Shown here: in pieces, positions 43,827 through 54,429 of the stretch
Layout of the letters: every line of letters begins with the position of its first letter
Position numbering within the stretch: the first letter of the stretch is position 1
Assembly (NCBI GenBank): GCA_015832175.1
Contig: WJXW01000002.1
Coordinates: forward strand, 3,348,001 to 3,412,000
Source of the DNA: Paraphaeosphaeria minitans
Lineage: Eukaryota > Ascomycota > Dothideomycetes > Pleosporales > Didymosphaeriaceae
Length of the DNA stretch: 64,000 nt
Direction of reading: 5' to 3'
Notes under the pieces: generated by a model
What the model was told of the DNA's origin: nothing
Database searches by the model: none
Seen by the model: the letters and a program-made list of their open reading frames with translations, nothing else
Translations under genes and position numbers: made by a program

Positions 43827-45526
43827 ATGGCGTTCGAAATCCTCAGCACACCAAGGGCGCAGGCCCTCGCGCTTGTTGTCCTCGCCCTGGTTCTCTTTAA
43901 AATATCACAAAGCCTACTTAGATCCCACCGACGCCGCCAGTTCGCGCGTCAGCATGGCTGCGAACCCGTCACAGCAAAGTACCCCCACAGATTTCCGTAC
44001 CTCGGGATGGACAGAATTTACGACGGTTTGCAGGCAAGAAAAGAGCACCGGACGATTGAGTGGGTCCACCAAAAGTTCCTCGAGGTAGGCCAGTACACGC
44101 TCAGTTTCAAGATTTTTACCAAGACGATCATTCTCACGTGCGACCCGGTGAATATCAAAGCGGTCTTGGCGACGAACTTCGACGACTTCGCCACTGCAGG
44201 CCGGCTGGAGTTCGTCGGGCCGCTGATCGGCAAAGGCATCTTTACGACAGATGGGGAAGACTGGAAGCACTCGCGCGCAATGATTAGGCCAAACTTTGTC
44301 AGAGCGCAGGTTGCAAACATTGATGCAATTGAGGTGTATCTGCAGGACATGTTCAAGCTACTTCCAAGCGATGGCACACCCGTGGATCTCCAGCCTCTCT
44401 TTTTCGGCCTGACAATCGACACGTCGACGGAATTCCTCTTCGGAGAATCAGTGCACTCACTGCGCGGCGACGAGCCGGGTAAACCGTCTGGTGTAGCGTT
44501 CGCGCAGGCATACGACATAGCACATCGTGAATGTGCGCTCAGAGCAACACAGAGTCCGTTGGCACGACTTATAGGGCAGTCGAAGCAAGATAAGCAGAAC
44601 TGCAAGACGGTGCATGACTTTGTCCAGCGATATATCGACGAGGCGCTTCGATGGCGGCAGACCTGGGATGGGAAAGAGAAAGCGTCGCCCACTGGCCAAT
44701 ACACGTTCCTTTACGAGCTGGTCAAGGAGACCACCGATCCCATGGTACTGAGGAGTGAAGTGTTGAACCTCTTGCTTGCGGGACGAGACACCACAGCAAG
44801 TCTCCTTGGAAGCATGTTCTTCCAGCTCGCGAAGCGGCCAGATATTTGGGAACGGCTACGCGCTGAGATTGCTGAGCTGCACGGCGCGAACCCGAGTTTC
44901 GAAGAGTTGAAAAACTTGAAGTTGCTGCAGTACTGTATGAAAGAGAGTAAGTTATCTGTCTCCCGACCTCGCTGTGATAGCTAAGTATCCATGGTAGCAC
45001 TCCGTGTTAACACTGTTGTACCCACGTTCATCAGAAATGCCAACAAGGACACCACACTTCCCTCGGGAGGCGGCAAGGATGGCCAATCCCCGATCTGCGT
45101 GGCGGCAGGACAGATGGTGTTCTGCCAGATAGCCGTGATGCACTTGCGCGAAGACATCTGGGGCCCGGACGCCGGAGTGTGGAACCCAGATCGGTGGGCC
45201 ACATTGCGTCCTAGCGCATGGGTAAGCCAATTCCATGCAATATGATCTCTCATCAAAAATACGAGCTAAGGAGACAACTCAGGACTACCTTCCCTTCCTT
45301 GGAGGTCCACGCGTGTGTATTGGCCGTAAGTCTTTCCGTGTCTCTTTGAAGGTTAGTAGCTGATCTAAGCACAGAACAATATGCACTTACCGAAGCGGGA
45401 TACGTGACGGCACGGATGGTGCAAATGTTCTCACATATGGCGAGTCGAGATGAGGGGCCGTGGCAGGAGAAGCTCGGGTTAACTTGCGCATCGAAGCAGA
45501 CCAACGTTTCGCTTACGCGTGCGTAA
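43827..45526 (+). CDS. cytochrome P450, CYP52-like
   Basis: Membrane-anchored monooxygenase of the fungal CYP52-type group, whose members hydroxylate alkanes and fatty acids. Four exons, 43827-44947, 44999-45221, 45283-45325 and 45375-45526, give 512 residues; all junctions are GT..AG. An N-terminal anchor (ALALVVLALVLFKIS) is followed by GKGIFTTDGEDWKHSRAMIRPNF (C helix), LLLAGRDTTASLL (I helix, AGxDTT), KETLR (ExxR, made by the second splice), WNPDRW and the heme loop FLGGPRVCIG. The fourth exon continues QQYALTEAGYVTARM. The third exon is only 43 nt and carries the heme Cys. Every key residue is present, so the enzyme looks functional. The actual substrate is unknown. Confidence 0.93.
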
Positions 45527-45750
45527 ATACGAATGGACCGACGTTACTCTCCGGTATGATTTGATATACTAGAATTATTCACATGCCAGAAAATGGATGA
45601 TGGATTTTCTCTCCTCGGGTTCTGTCGATGTTACATGCGTAATGCGAGTGGACCGACGTTATTCTCCGGTATGATCTGATATATTAGAATTATCTATAGG
45701 CCACATAAAAGAAATAGATGTTCTCTCCTCGGGTTCTTGTTCCATTCAAT
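45521..45750. repeat. 115-bp imperfect tandem duplication at the P450 3' end
   Basis: The segment starting at the P450 stop codon (GCGTAA...TGGACCGACGTTACTCTCC...) recurs 115 bp downstream (TGGACCGACGTTATTCTCC), and both copies end in TCTCTCCTCGGGTTCT. The copies differ by scattered substitutions and small indels. The 3' UTR thus contains two similar modules. Confidence 0.85.
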
Positions 45751-45989
45751 GGTAAAACGACTGATTCTCTACATCATTCCACGTTTCCATACATACACGT
45801 TTATTCCCACAGCCCGATTCCGCCCCGCCTTTGGTACCTACGACACAAATCAGCCATAATCACTGAAGATGCAATGCGATAATGTTCGTACATAAATATG
45901 ACTACGTAGCATTGTTTCGAAACCACAAGGTCGCTCTCTAGGTTCAACCGTGATTCCTATCACGAAGTAGTACATTCATCCTGTTCAAC

Positions 45990-46616
45990 ATGCGCCTCTC
46001 TGTCTCCCAAATCTGCTCGATAACAACCTTACTCTGCGCTGGCTCATATGCTTTGGTTCCACCACGGGCTTCCGCAACTTCAAGAACGGGGAGAATACTC
46101 ACTGGCGGTACCCTGCCCCCAGATGCACTCGACTACGCTGCGCACTGCGTGACACACGACCTCAACAGCGTCATCTCTGACCGTGGCCACCAGCCCGAGG
46201 TCGTGCACGAGCTCCTCATCGCGGACAGTATTCGAACGTTCCAGAGCGTCATGGACGGCACAGTGTGGAACACGAGTCGTCTCTCACCGTACAGCGCGGG
46301 CCACTGATCCGTAGGCATGGGTATGCAGGACCAGTACGCGTCGCCATCGGATCCGGTATTTTATCTGCACCAGTACGGCATGATCGATAACATGTGGGCG
46401 CATTGGCAGCTTCGGGATCGCGAGACGAGGCATTTTGCACTGGATGGAACGATGACGACTATGAATAACCCGCCAAGTCAGAATGCTACGGCTGGTTGGG
46501 TTGCGGATTTTGGGTGGCTGGATACGCCGAAGAGGCTGGGGGAGGATATGGATAGTCGAAGTGGGCTGTACTGCTATCGATATGAGTGTGAGGAGGGTGC
46601 TAAGAAGCCGTGTTGA
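45990..46616 (+). pseudogene. tyrosinase/polyphenol oxidase remnant
   Basis: The ATG at 45990 opens a signal peptide (MRLSVSQICSITTLLCAGSYAL). It passes directly into the CuB half of a tyrosinase-like protein (DLNSVISDRGHQPE.., SIRTFQSVMDGT), so the CuA region with its three His is missing. A TGA at 46305-46307 interrupts the segment before SVGMGMQDQYASPSDPVFYLH. At 46368-46379 the family's paired His reads HQY, as though GTA had been inserted into CACCACGGC, so the third CuB ligand is lost. The last part (MIDNMWAHWQLRDRETR) is intact to the stop at 46616. The copy cannot encode an active copper oxidase. Known family members oxidise phenols, in melanin-type pathways among others. Confidence 0.85.
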
Positions 46617-46768
46617 GCTGTAGGAGTGGTGCCGTCATGCCTTCTTCTTTTCGGGGTCTTGTGGATAGTTGTGGGGGACCGGTGCGGTAAACAACATACA
46701 TACATGCTCAGCCTAATCGATATTTACCAAAGGAACTCCCGCACTCCTATACCACCGCTTCTCAACCC

Positions 46769-47771
46769 TTAAAATGTAACCACACCGACACCAGCGCTCT
46801 TGTTAACAATCGCGCAAACACCGCTCGCAGCATCCGTAGTGTACGAGTACGGAATCGTCAAGCTGCCAGTCTGAGTAATGCTGATATCGCTATTGGTGAA
46901 GATGTTATTCTTCTGCACCGCATAGCCATCCTGGTCAGAATCAAGGTTGGTAATGATCGCACGCTTGGTGTCCGTGAACGACGACTGCTCAACAAGCACC
47001 TGCGCGCCCATGCGCGAGTGTACACCAGAGGTCGGGTTGTTGGTGTAGCAGCTGCTGTAGATGTGGCCGGTACCGAAACGGATTGAGGGCAGGCGCGAGC
47101 TCACTTGCTGGAAGAGGTTGTGGTGGTATGTGACGTGGAGGTGGCCGTTGTCTTCCGCGAAGTTAGAGTCGGAGTGGCCGACGAGCGAGCCCTTCCACTG
47201 CACGGCTGTTAGCTGGGAGTCAAGCTTTGGAAAAGGTGAGACAAACGTGGTCGTGGAACTTGTTCCAGGAGATGGTGATGGAGTCGGCGCCGTGCTTCGC
47301 GTCCAACAAGCCATCGTAGGTGTCCTTGTCCCCGGTGATGCCCGCGCTGGAGAAGTCGTTGTGGTCGATCCAGACCTTGGTGCTCGCATCAATGTCGATC
47401 TGATCCTTGCCTTGGGGAGCGAGGTGGAATTTGATGTTTCTGACGATGACGTTCGACACCTTCCTGATCTGCAAGCCGCCGTTGGTGATAGCAGCGCTAG
47501 AACCGACACCAAGAAGGGAGGTGTTGGGGGTAAGCTTGACGATGCCGCAATTGTCGAGGGTTCCTGAAATCTTGATCACGCCGCCGTTCTTTGCAGCTGC
47601 AGTTAGCGCAGCGCAAGTGGTGACGGTGGTACCGGCGCTGGATCCTCCTCCGGTGGTTCCTGCACCATAACCAACGAGCTGGTCGATAGCGGCCGCCCGA
47701 GGCTTGAGGGTGCTCGCTGAGGCGGTTGAGCCGGTGGTCAGAGCCAGAATAGCAGTGTCGATGAAGCGCAT
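46769..47771 (-). CDS. secreted pectate lyase, PL1 family
   Basis: Cleaves polygalacturonate by beta-elimination with Ca2+, outside the cell. Exons 47771-47247 and 47197-46769 (intron 47198-47246) give 317 residues. A signal peptide (MRFIDTAILALTTGSTASA) leads into GYGAGTTGGG and the parallel beta-helix. PL1 signatures are VWIDHNDF with DASTK before it, the Ca-binding region DGLLDAKHGADSITISWNKFHDHWKGSLVGHSD (spliced within), and SSRLPSIRFGTGHIY carrying the catalytic Arg. The length is normal for a fungal pectate lyase. It suggests a plant-associated or plant-litter lifestyle. Confidence 0.93.
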
Positions 47772-49804
47772 TGTGGAGATGCAACAAAGATCATCAAGAA
47801 GTCGAACAGATCTTGTTTGAAAGTCAAGAGTGAGATGGTTTGCTTTCGAAGAGTGTTCCGTCTCTTTTATGTCCATGGGTCACAGCATCCCCGAGTTGTT
47901 CTGCGTGACACTTGTTCGGCATCTTTGATTGATCTCATATAGGACGACATACCCTGAGTTGCCCAGGAAAGAAATTTTACGTACAACGCACACAGAATTG
48001 TCCACCAAAGACCGTCCGTGGAACTGTGAAGGTCGTTGGATGTGCTAGGTCACATAGCTATAGACATTCGCATACCCTGAACTGTTAGATTAACCTCACA
48101 GATGCTACTATTCCCCGTGTGGTCGAAAGTGGTTGTGTTACAGGTAGCAAAATGTTATTGGCGTGAAATTCATGCTCTTGTAGGGGCACCTAACACTCCC
48201 ATGGGGATGGAAAATTGACACAGGAAAGCCGCCAATCGGTGAGTGCTCGTTCCGCGTTGAGTTAAGATGGAAGGGGCACTGTATTTGCGACGCCAAGCCC
48301 GCCAACTTGGCCTAAATCTGGGGTTATGGGTTAGGGGATACTTGGGGTAGGGCCGGAGTTGCATCTCAGTTCGTGAAAAGGTATAATCCCGTAGGACAGG
48401 TGAATGAGTACAATGCGTGTCGCGTGCTGTACAGTTTTGGTTTATGCGAGAATTTTGCGACTGTTTTACAGCCTGCAAACAGCCATCGTTGCCATCAGCT
48501 GCCGCCGCAAAATTCTGTGCATATTCCTAGGATGGATAGTTGACACTGTTCTTGTGTATCAACGCAAGGCCGTGCAGCCAGCGAGTGTTCAGAGCAAAGC
48601 ACCAGGTAGGCACTGAACATATTCTGTAAAATAAAATAAATGCACTGTAAAGATTTTTACTACTAAATAACAGCAGGGTACAATGTTGGCTTAGTTCTTT
48701 GTTTTTGACATGTTCAGTTGAAAGAAGTCTTTCATTTGATTTTGGTCTACTCAAGCAAGTGGGCCAAAATCAAAACGAAAACTTCTCGACACTGACTATC
48801 ACCCTAATCACCGAAGTTGGTACGGCCATACCAGCAAAAGTGTGCCGACCTCTTTTTACGCGGACTATTCAGTAGAGGTTTGGCATCTCCTTTGCTTGAT
48901 CTGCATACTGAAAAGGGGATACCACAAACAGAGCATGACAGGCGGGATCTAACATGTTCACGAGGGTCGACTGGCTCAATGCTCCTTGGGACGACCCTAC
49001 CACAGCCCTGAAATTTTTCGAAGAACACGCAGCTCGTTGAGTATCCAGAAGCTGATCCCTCGGCACCAGCTAACAGCTTGAGTGGGAAAGTGGTGATTGT
49101 AACTGGCGCATCCCGTAGTATTGGCTCTGAAGTGAGTGTAGCTGCCAACGACTCTATGCGTAGTCCGACTCTTGATTCGCATGGGGAATGTTGAATGATG
49201 CCTACATCGCAGCTGAACATCCGAACGTGGTTGCGACGGCCTGGTACCGTATCCGGATTGAGTGGCTGCTTCCTGCTGACAGGCTGATGCAATGTTCCGT
49301 GCCTCCAAACAGAATGAACGGCCACGCTGACCACAAGTGCACAACCATCTCTTCGTTCTCATCGCTATCTCATTATTTTTCATCCCATCCTTCATCCGCC
49401 CACCTTCGCCGTGCTCGAGCTTTCTCGAAACAGCCCAGAGCGGGTCCCTGCACGGGCCATCGATGACGCTGACGCCTTGACCGGCTTTGTGGACCAGCCA
49501 CCCTCCCCCATAACTTGCAGGCGAGCCAATCACGACGGCAGATCGCCTATTGCTCGCAAGCTCTCCGATCCACAGCTTGACCTCACATCGTGCACGGTTT
49601 CCTGACCTTGCACTCTTACACCAACCTTTTCAACCACAGCGCACTCCCATCCACCACACGCGCATCCTTCTTATCGCCACGCGCCCCAGCTCCAGCTTCA
49701 CGCGACTCAATTGAACTCAAAGTCAGTTCGCGACGCTCAAGTCCGAATTGCGGAGATTGAACGTCGTTCCACCACTCCCGGATCGTCAAGCAAGTACAAG
49801 CACA
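47772..49804. other. 2-kb intergenic stretch with a short SDR relic
   Basis: No intact gene was found. The pectate lyase promoter occupies the left end and the Hva1-TUDOR gene promoter the right end. The part from about 48600 to 48790 is AT-rich. One short dehydrogenase fragment is at 49031-49132 (listed separately). Confidence 0.5.
49031..49132 (+). pseudogene. truncated short-chain dehydrogenase (SDR) fragment
   Basis: An open stretch reads QLVEYPEADPSAPANSLSGKVVIVTGASRSIGSE, containing the canonical SDR cofactor motif TGxxxxIG after a K-V-V-I-V-T strand. It is followed directly by GTGAGT, a plausible intron donor, but I found no later exon with the NAG or YxxxK blocks and no clear start codon. 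It is either a relic or the remains of a gene truncated by deletion. Confidence 0.5.
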
Positions 49805-50766
49805 ATGGCTGACACCCAAATCCAAGAGGGCGACAAAGGTATGCACGAATCCATCCCGTCCGGCGTTAAGGTGGAGCAGTTGCTGTGGTTCGCCGTCTGC
49901 CTTCAGCTCCACTGCCATTCTCGCGTTAGTATGCGCGTACAAAGAGCGCACGGACATCTGCATCCCCGACGTTGACATCGAATGCTAATCTCCATGCTGT
50001 AGTTTCCTGGCAATGGGGCTCAGGACAACCCGGTGGTGAGGTTGCCGAGGTCAAAACACAGGGCGAGATCGCCATCGAATCTAAGAAAGGCAACACCATC
50101 AAGAAGAACGCCGACCCCGAAAACCCCGCCGTGCACGTCGAACGACCTGGCAACGATGTCGTCAAGCGCGCTTCTGAGCTTGAAGTCAAGGAGAAGGCCA
50201 ATGGCAACTCTGAGCAGGCCAACGGCGATTCGAAGTCCGAGGAGAAGCAGTCAGAGCCTGAGAAGGCCGACAAAGAATCCGAGTCCGACAACAAGGCTGA
50301 CGAGAAGCCGACCGAGCCGGAAAAGAAGGATGAAGATACGAAGGACGCTCCTGTAGACGATGCTGGGGCAGAGAAGCAGGCCAATAAGGAAGAGTCCGAG
50401 AAGCAAAACGGTGTCGCTGAAGACGCCGAGGCCTCCAAGGTTGACGAAGACAAGGAACAGCCCAAGGAGGACGCCCAGGAAGAGAAGTCGGCCGAGAAGG
50501 ATGAGAACGCCGAGGAAGATCCACAGACTGGCGATAAGCGTAAAGCTGACGAGGCAGCTGCCGACACAAACGGTGCTGAGGGCGACGAAGAGCCTGCATC
50601 GAAGAAGGCCAAGGCTGGCGAGGAGAAGACCGAGGACAAGAAGAAGCCAGGTCGTCCTAAGGGAGGCGCCAAGAAGGAGAAGAAAGGACCTGCGAAGAAA
50701 AGGGAGCCAAAGAAGGCCGCTACTGTTGATGGCCAGCCCAGGCGTTCAGGCAGGAACAGGTCTTGA
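49805..50766 (+). CDS. Hva1-TUDOR domain protein with acidic middle and AT-hook tail
   Basis: Belongs to the family called hypervirulence-associated protein, TUDOR domain (DUF2945). Exon 1 (49805-49838, MADTQIQEGDK) and exon 2 (50003-50766), joined over a 164-nt intron, give 265 residues. The splice creates GDK|VSWQWGSGQPGGEVAEVKTQGEIAIESKKGNTIKKNA, then DPENPAVHVERPGNDVVKRASEL, the whole small domain. The central 140 residues are extremely Glu/Lys/Asp-rich. The C-terminus has KKPGRPKGGAKKEKK (AT-hook) and ends PRRSGRNRS, which suggests nuclear DNA binding. The family name comes from other organisms and the molecular role is not defined. Confidence 0.88.
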
Positions 50767-51602
50767 GTTGTGGCCCCGGCCTAGTTGCGACGTGGGACGC
50801 AGGAAGCTCCGACACTTATATCAAGTCTTGAGTCTCGCCCAATGGACTACGCTTAATCAAATTTCCTTTTTTGACTTTCCAGGTTTCGCGTGGGGAGGTA
50901 GTGGTCAAAATTCCAAGGGCATTCTGGCGGAAAAGGTGGCGCATAGGATGTTATTACTATGAGCTTTGGTCGATGAAGTGTTTCGTTTCGCAAGGACCTC
51001 TTTGACAGACCATCTCTGGATTGTAAACTAGCTGTCTGCATTTCGTTGGGTTCGCCTTAAAAGCTTCCACGTTACAGATTGCTAACGAAAAGTAAGAAAC
51101 TGTATTGTTCTATCTGTGATGCGCCATCAGCTTGCGTAATTTGAGAACGATAGATGTATCAGAATAAAGGGTGATTCTTCAGTGTGGAAATACTCATTCA
51201 GTGAGGCGAGCCTCTCCGATCCGTCTTGAAACTTGTGATTGATTGAATTATCGTGACATGGGTGAGGAAAGAAACAACTATACATTGAAACTAGCCTGTA
51301 GGTTAGCGACCCAAGACGCCAGCGGGCGCGGAATTGATGCGGCGCACTCGTGTTCATATTAAAGCCCCGTCCTAATAGCCCGCAGATACTTTGCGGGTGT
51401 GATGCGGCGTCCGTTGGTTGTGAGGAACGGAAGGTATGAGCGCCATCATGGAAAGTTCTTTCCAGGCGAGGGTCTTGGCGTTGGCAGCAATATCACCTAT
51501 GCGTACGCTGTCTCCTGCAAAGCCGCACTTCGAGCAGACATTACTCTTTCATTCAATATGTATCGCTTCTATCCCTAACGCCGTCGCTCCGAATGATTGT
51601 TC
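50767..51602. other. intergenic, 3' flanks of two convergent genes
   Basis: 836 bp. No gene, repeat or RNA was recognised. Confidence 0.5.
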
Positions 51603-53111
51603 TCAAACTTTCGCCATGAGGGCCCAGCGCCTTCCTAAACACGCCCATCGACTGAAAATGAAGCTCACCAAACTCAACACGAGAATGCAACAGAAGAAGC
51701 CGACCATTGCTTCGGGCCCGACGGTCTGTACTAACTCTCCGCTTATGGGAATACAAATAAGCGTTGCGAGCGAAGCCACAAAGTACATACTGCCGTAGTA
51801 TCGTCCAAACTCGTCTGCTCTACAGAGCTGTCCCACGCAAGCTGGCGTGAGAGCCATCCTATAAACGTTAACACCTTTCTTTAATTAATATAGAGATATC
51901 ACTTACCAGCTTCCAGTACCGAATCCGAACAGGGCTGAAAATGCATATAGTGCAGGTAGTGATTTTGTTCCCAATGGCAGCCACAAAGCCAGCATGAACA
52001 CCAGCGTGAAAACGATCATGATGAGCAGGGTGTTGAAACGCCCAACCTTGTCTGCTAGGTAACCCGGTAGGACTCGTCCGAAGCAAGATACTCCGTTCAA
52101 GACAGCGATAAGGTAGAAACCGGTATCAGGTGGAAAGTGTGTGGATATTATGGATGCATACGTGGGAAGGATGCCCAAGGCACCAAACAGCACGACTTCG
52201 AATCCGAAAACGCTGATGGTGAAAAGACTGAAGCGAAGATCTCCGAAGATGTGCAAGGATATAATCGTCTTCTTCGCCGCGGCTGAGGGACGGAAGCGAG
52301 CCTTGAGCAGGATGTTACTGACTACGAGGCATAAAAGGAATACGAAACCCAGAATCCGCAGAGACCACGCGTATCCATACGCTGGGAAGGTTGATTTCAG
52401 AATCAACGGAATCGCCAGCCCTCCAACAGAGTTTCCAGCCATTGCGATGCCTTGCGCAAGCGCTCTTCGAGTCTTGAACCATTGTGCAACAACAGCTAGT
52501 GCAGTACAGGTGAGCATAGCTGCTGTCGCTCCACCCAGGATTCCAAGGCACAGTATCATCTGCCAGAACTCTGTACATTCTGCCAAAAGAAATATAGTCA
52601 TCACGTAGCCAGTGCTTCCAATCAGAGCGATCCATCGCGGCCCGTATCGATCGAAGTATGGTCCCACCCAGAGGCCTAGCCCGAGAGTCAAGTAGACGAA
52701 GACGGAAGGAATCCAGCCAATGTCACGAGCCGTGAAATCAGACAGCTGGTTCTGGTGCCAATAGTCCTGGAGAGTACCGATGGAAACCATGAAGCCAAAA
52801 GACGGCAGCAGCATCAGAGTTGCGCCCGCCACCACAAGCCATGCTCGCAGTCCGCCCTCGGGGAAAACATCTTCCGTATCGGCATCTTCTGCTATCTCTT
52901 CGTCGGTATCTCCCCCAGCATGTGGTGTTCTCGAGGACGATCGTTCACGCATCAATGCCGCTGTGGTATGGCGGGTCTTCTCCGTCTGGGCAGCTGCTCG
53001 CTTGGACAATCTGGAGATTGTCTTTTCCAACATGTTCGGTTCCTCGTTTGCTGTCCTTCCACCCGCAGGCATCTCCTGCAGCTGAACTACTGGGTTCGCC
53101 ACTGCATCCAT
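51603..53111 (-). CDS. MFS monocarboxylate-type transporter
   Basis: Exons 53111-51907 and 51858-51603 (intron 51859-51906) give 486 residues with about 12 TM segments. The N-terminus is a 90-residue polar tail, then FPEGGLRAWLVVAGATLMLLPSFGFMVSIG, which is the fungal MCT opening (D/EGGxxAW). Further blocks are GPYFDRYGPRW and GRVLPGYLADKVGRFN, as in that group. The ATG at 53111 is chosen; an in-frame GTG lies 15 nt upstream. The substrate is unknown. Fungal relatives import carboxylates or export metabolites. No pathway neighbour indicates a role. Confidence 0.85.
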
Positions 53112-54429
53112 ATCTCTATTGCTCACGAGACCCAGAATAGCCTACAAGACAAGAACAGTCAAACCAGTTCAATGTATAGGTTGATGTAGCAATATGTACG
53201 GAGTCCGTCCTTCCAGCTATTTATTGACCGCAACTATGACTATTCGCTATCGAAATTTTATTGGAGATACCAGCAGGGCTCCTGAAATGTGGAGCCCACT
53301 CCGGACGGCTGTGACCCCACATTCGGAATTGTTGGCCTTCTAACTGCGATGGGAGTGCGAATACGCCCTCTTGCATTGGCATGTGGATTCCTTCGCTGCG
53401 CAGAATGACTTTCTTCGTCACTCACGGTCTCGCGGTATTGCGTGTCGCAACCTAACACTTGTGAATCATTTGCGCATGAGTTAATGCCTTCGACGGGAAG
53501 AGCCCGTTTTACGGCAGCAATGTAATTGGCGCCCGGACGATTTAGGTCGGGATGGGACGATCGCGCTTTGGCTGGCTTCGATTGTTCGTGCCGCTTCTCA
53601 ACGGGTACCTAGGTAGGTAGGCGAGGCGGTAAGGTTTGATGTCGACGTCGTGACCACGTCTATCCGCCCCACGCCAGCCCTACGCGCATTTGACTCCGAG
53701 CTGGGGAGTTGGAGTCTTGAGCATTCCGATCATTCCTCTAATCGCCATGCGAATGTGCGTTGTTCATCATCATGGGGTCTACGACCACCAGGACGGGTCT
53801 CGCTACGGGTGGTCTTCCGGGACGGCTTCCTCCCCGAAAGATACGCCGTAGCAACGGCTTACCCCATGGTATCTAGATATGGAAGGGACGTTACCTGCGC
53901 TTGAATCGTCAAATTTTGTGTACCTTGCAAGATTTTCGACCTTGTACTAGCCGCTGCTACGAGAGTGTTGCCCGAAGGAAATCGCTTGCTTACCTACGAC
54001 TTTAATATGAATATCTACCTACAGGGTGCAAACAGATACAGAACCTGAGTGGTACACATCGACCTTCTAGCCGCTAGCATGTGACGCTTTCTTTAGATAA
54101 CTAAATCTTCGAAGATCACAGGTCAGAGGAGGCCATTTGGATGAAAGCGATGGTCCTTACCATACAGCTACGAGGGTCGTTTCTATAGCAGAACCGACGA
54201 CGCTATAGCCGGGAAATGTCCTTTTTGTCTCCAGGAGAAGGAGGAATGCACACCCGCCGCAGCATCGCTCTCAACGGTCTCCGGAGATGACTAGATTCGA
54301 AGAGTTGGTCCAACCAAAGTACCAGGTCGTATTATTAATAAGCGTCAGCCCTACGACCTCTCCGGTCGCAACTTCAGCCTCATTTCGTTCGCCCAAGTCT
54401 GATCCACATATTTGCAATTTGCGACGACG
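53112..54429. promoter_or_regulatory. divergent promoter region, MFS and Zn2Cys6 regulator
   Basis: 1.3 kb between two divergent start codons. This pairing of a transporter and a regulator is compatible with direct control, but no operator was identified. A CCTAGGTAGGTAGG simple repeat lies near 53610. Confidence 0.4.

Noticed and set aside
49972..50002. Upstream ATG in the Hva1-TUDOR intron giving MTSNANLHAV before VSWQWG
   Set aside because: The conserved start MADTQIQEGDK joins by a proper intron and completes the TUDOR domain, so the internal start is intronic.
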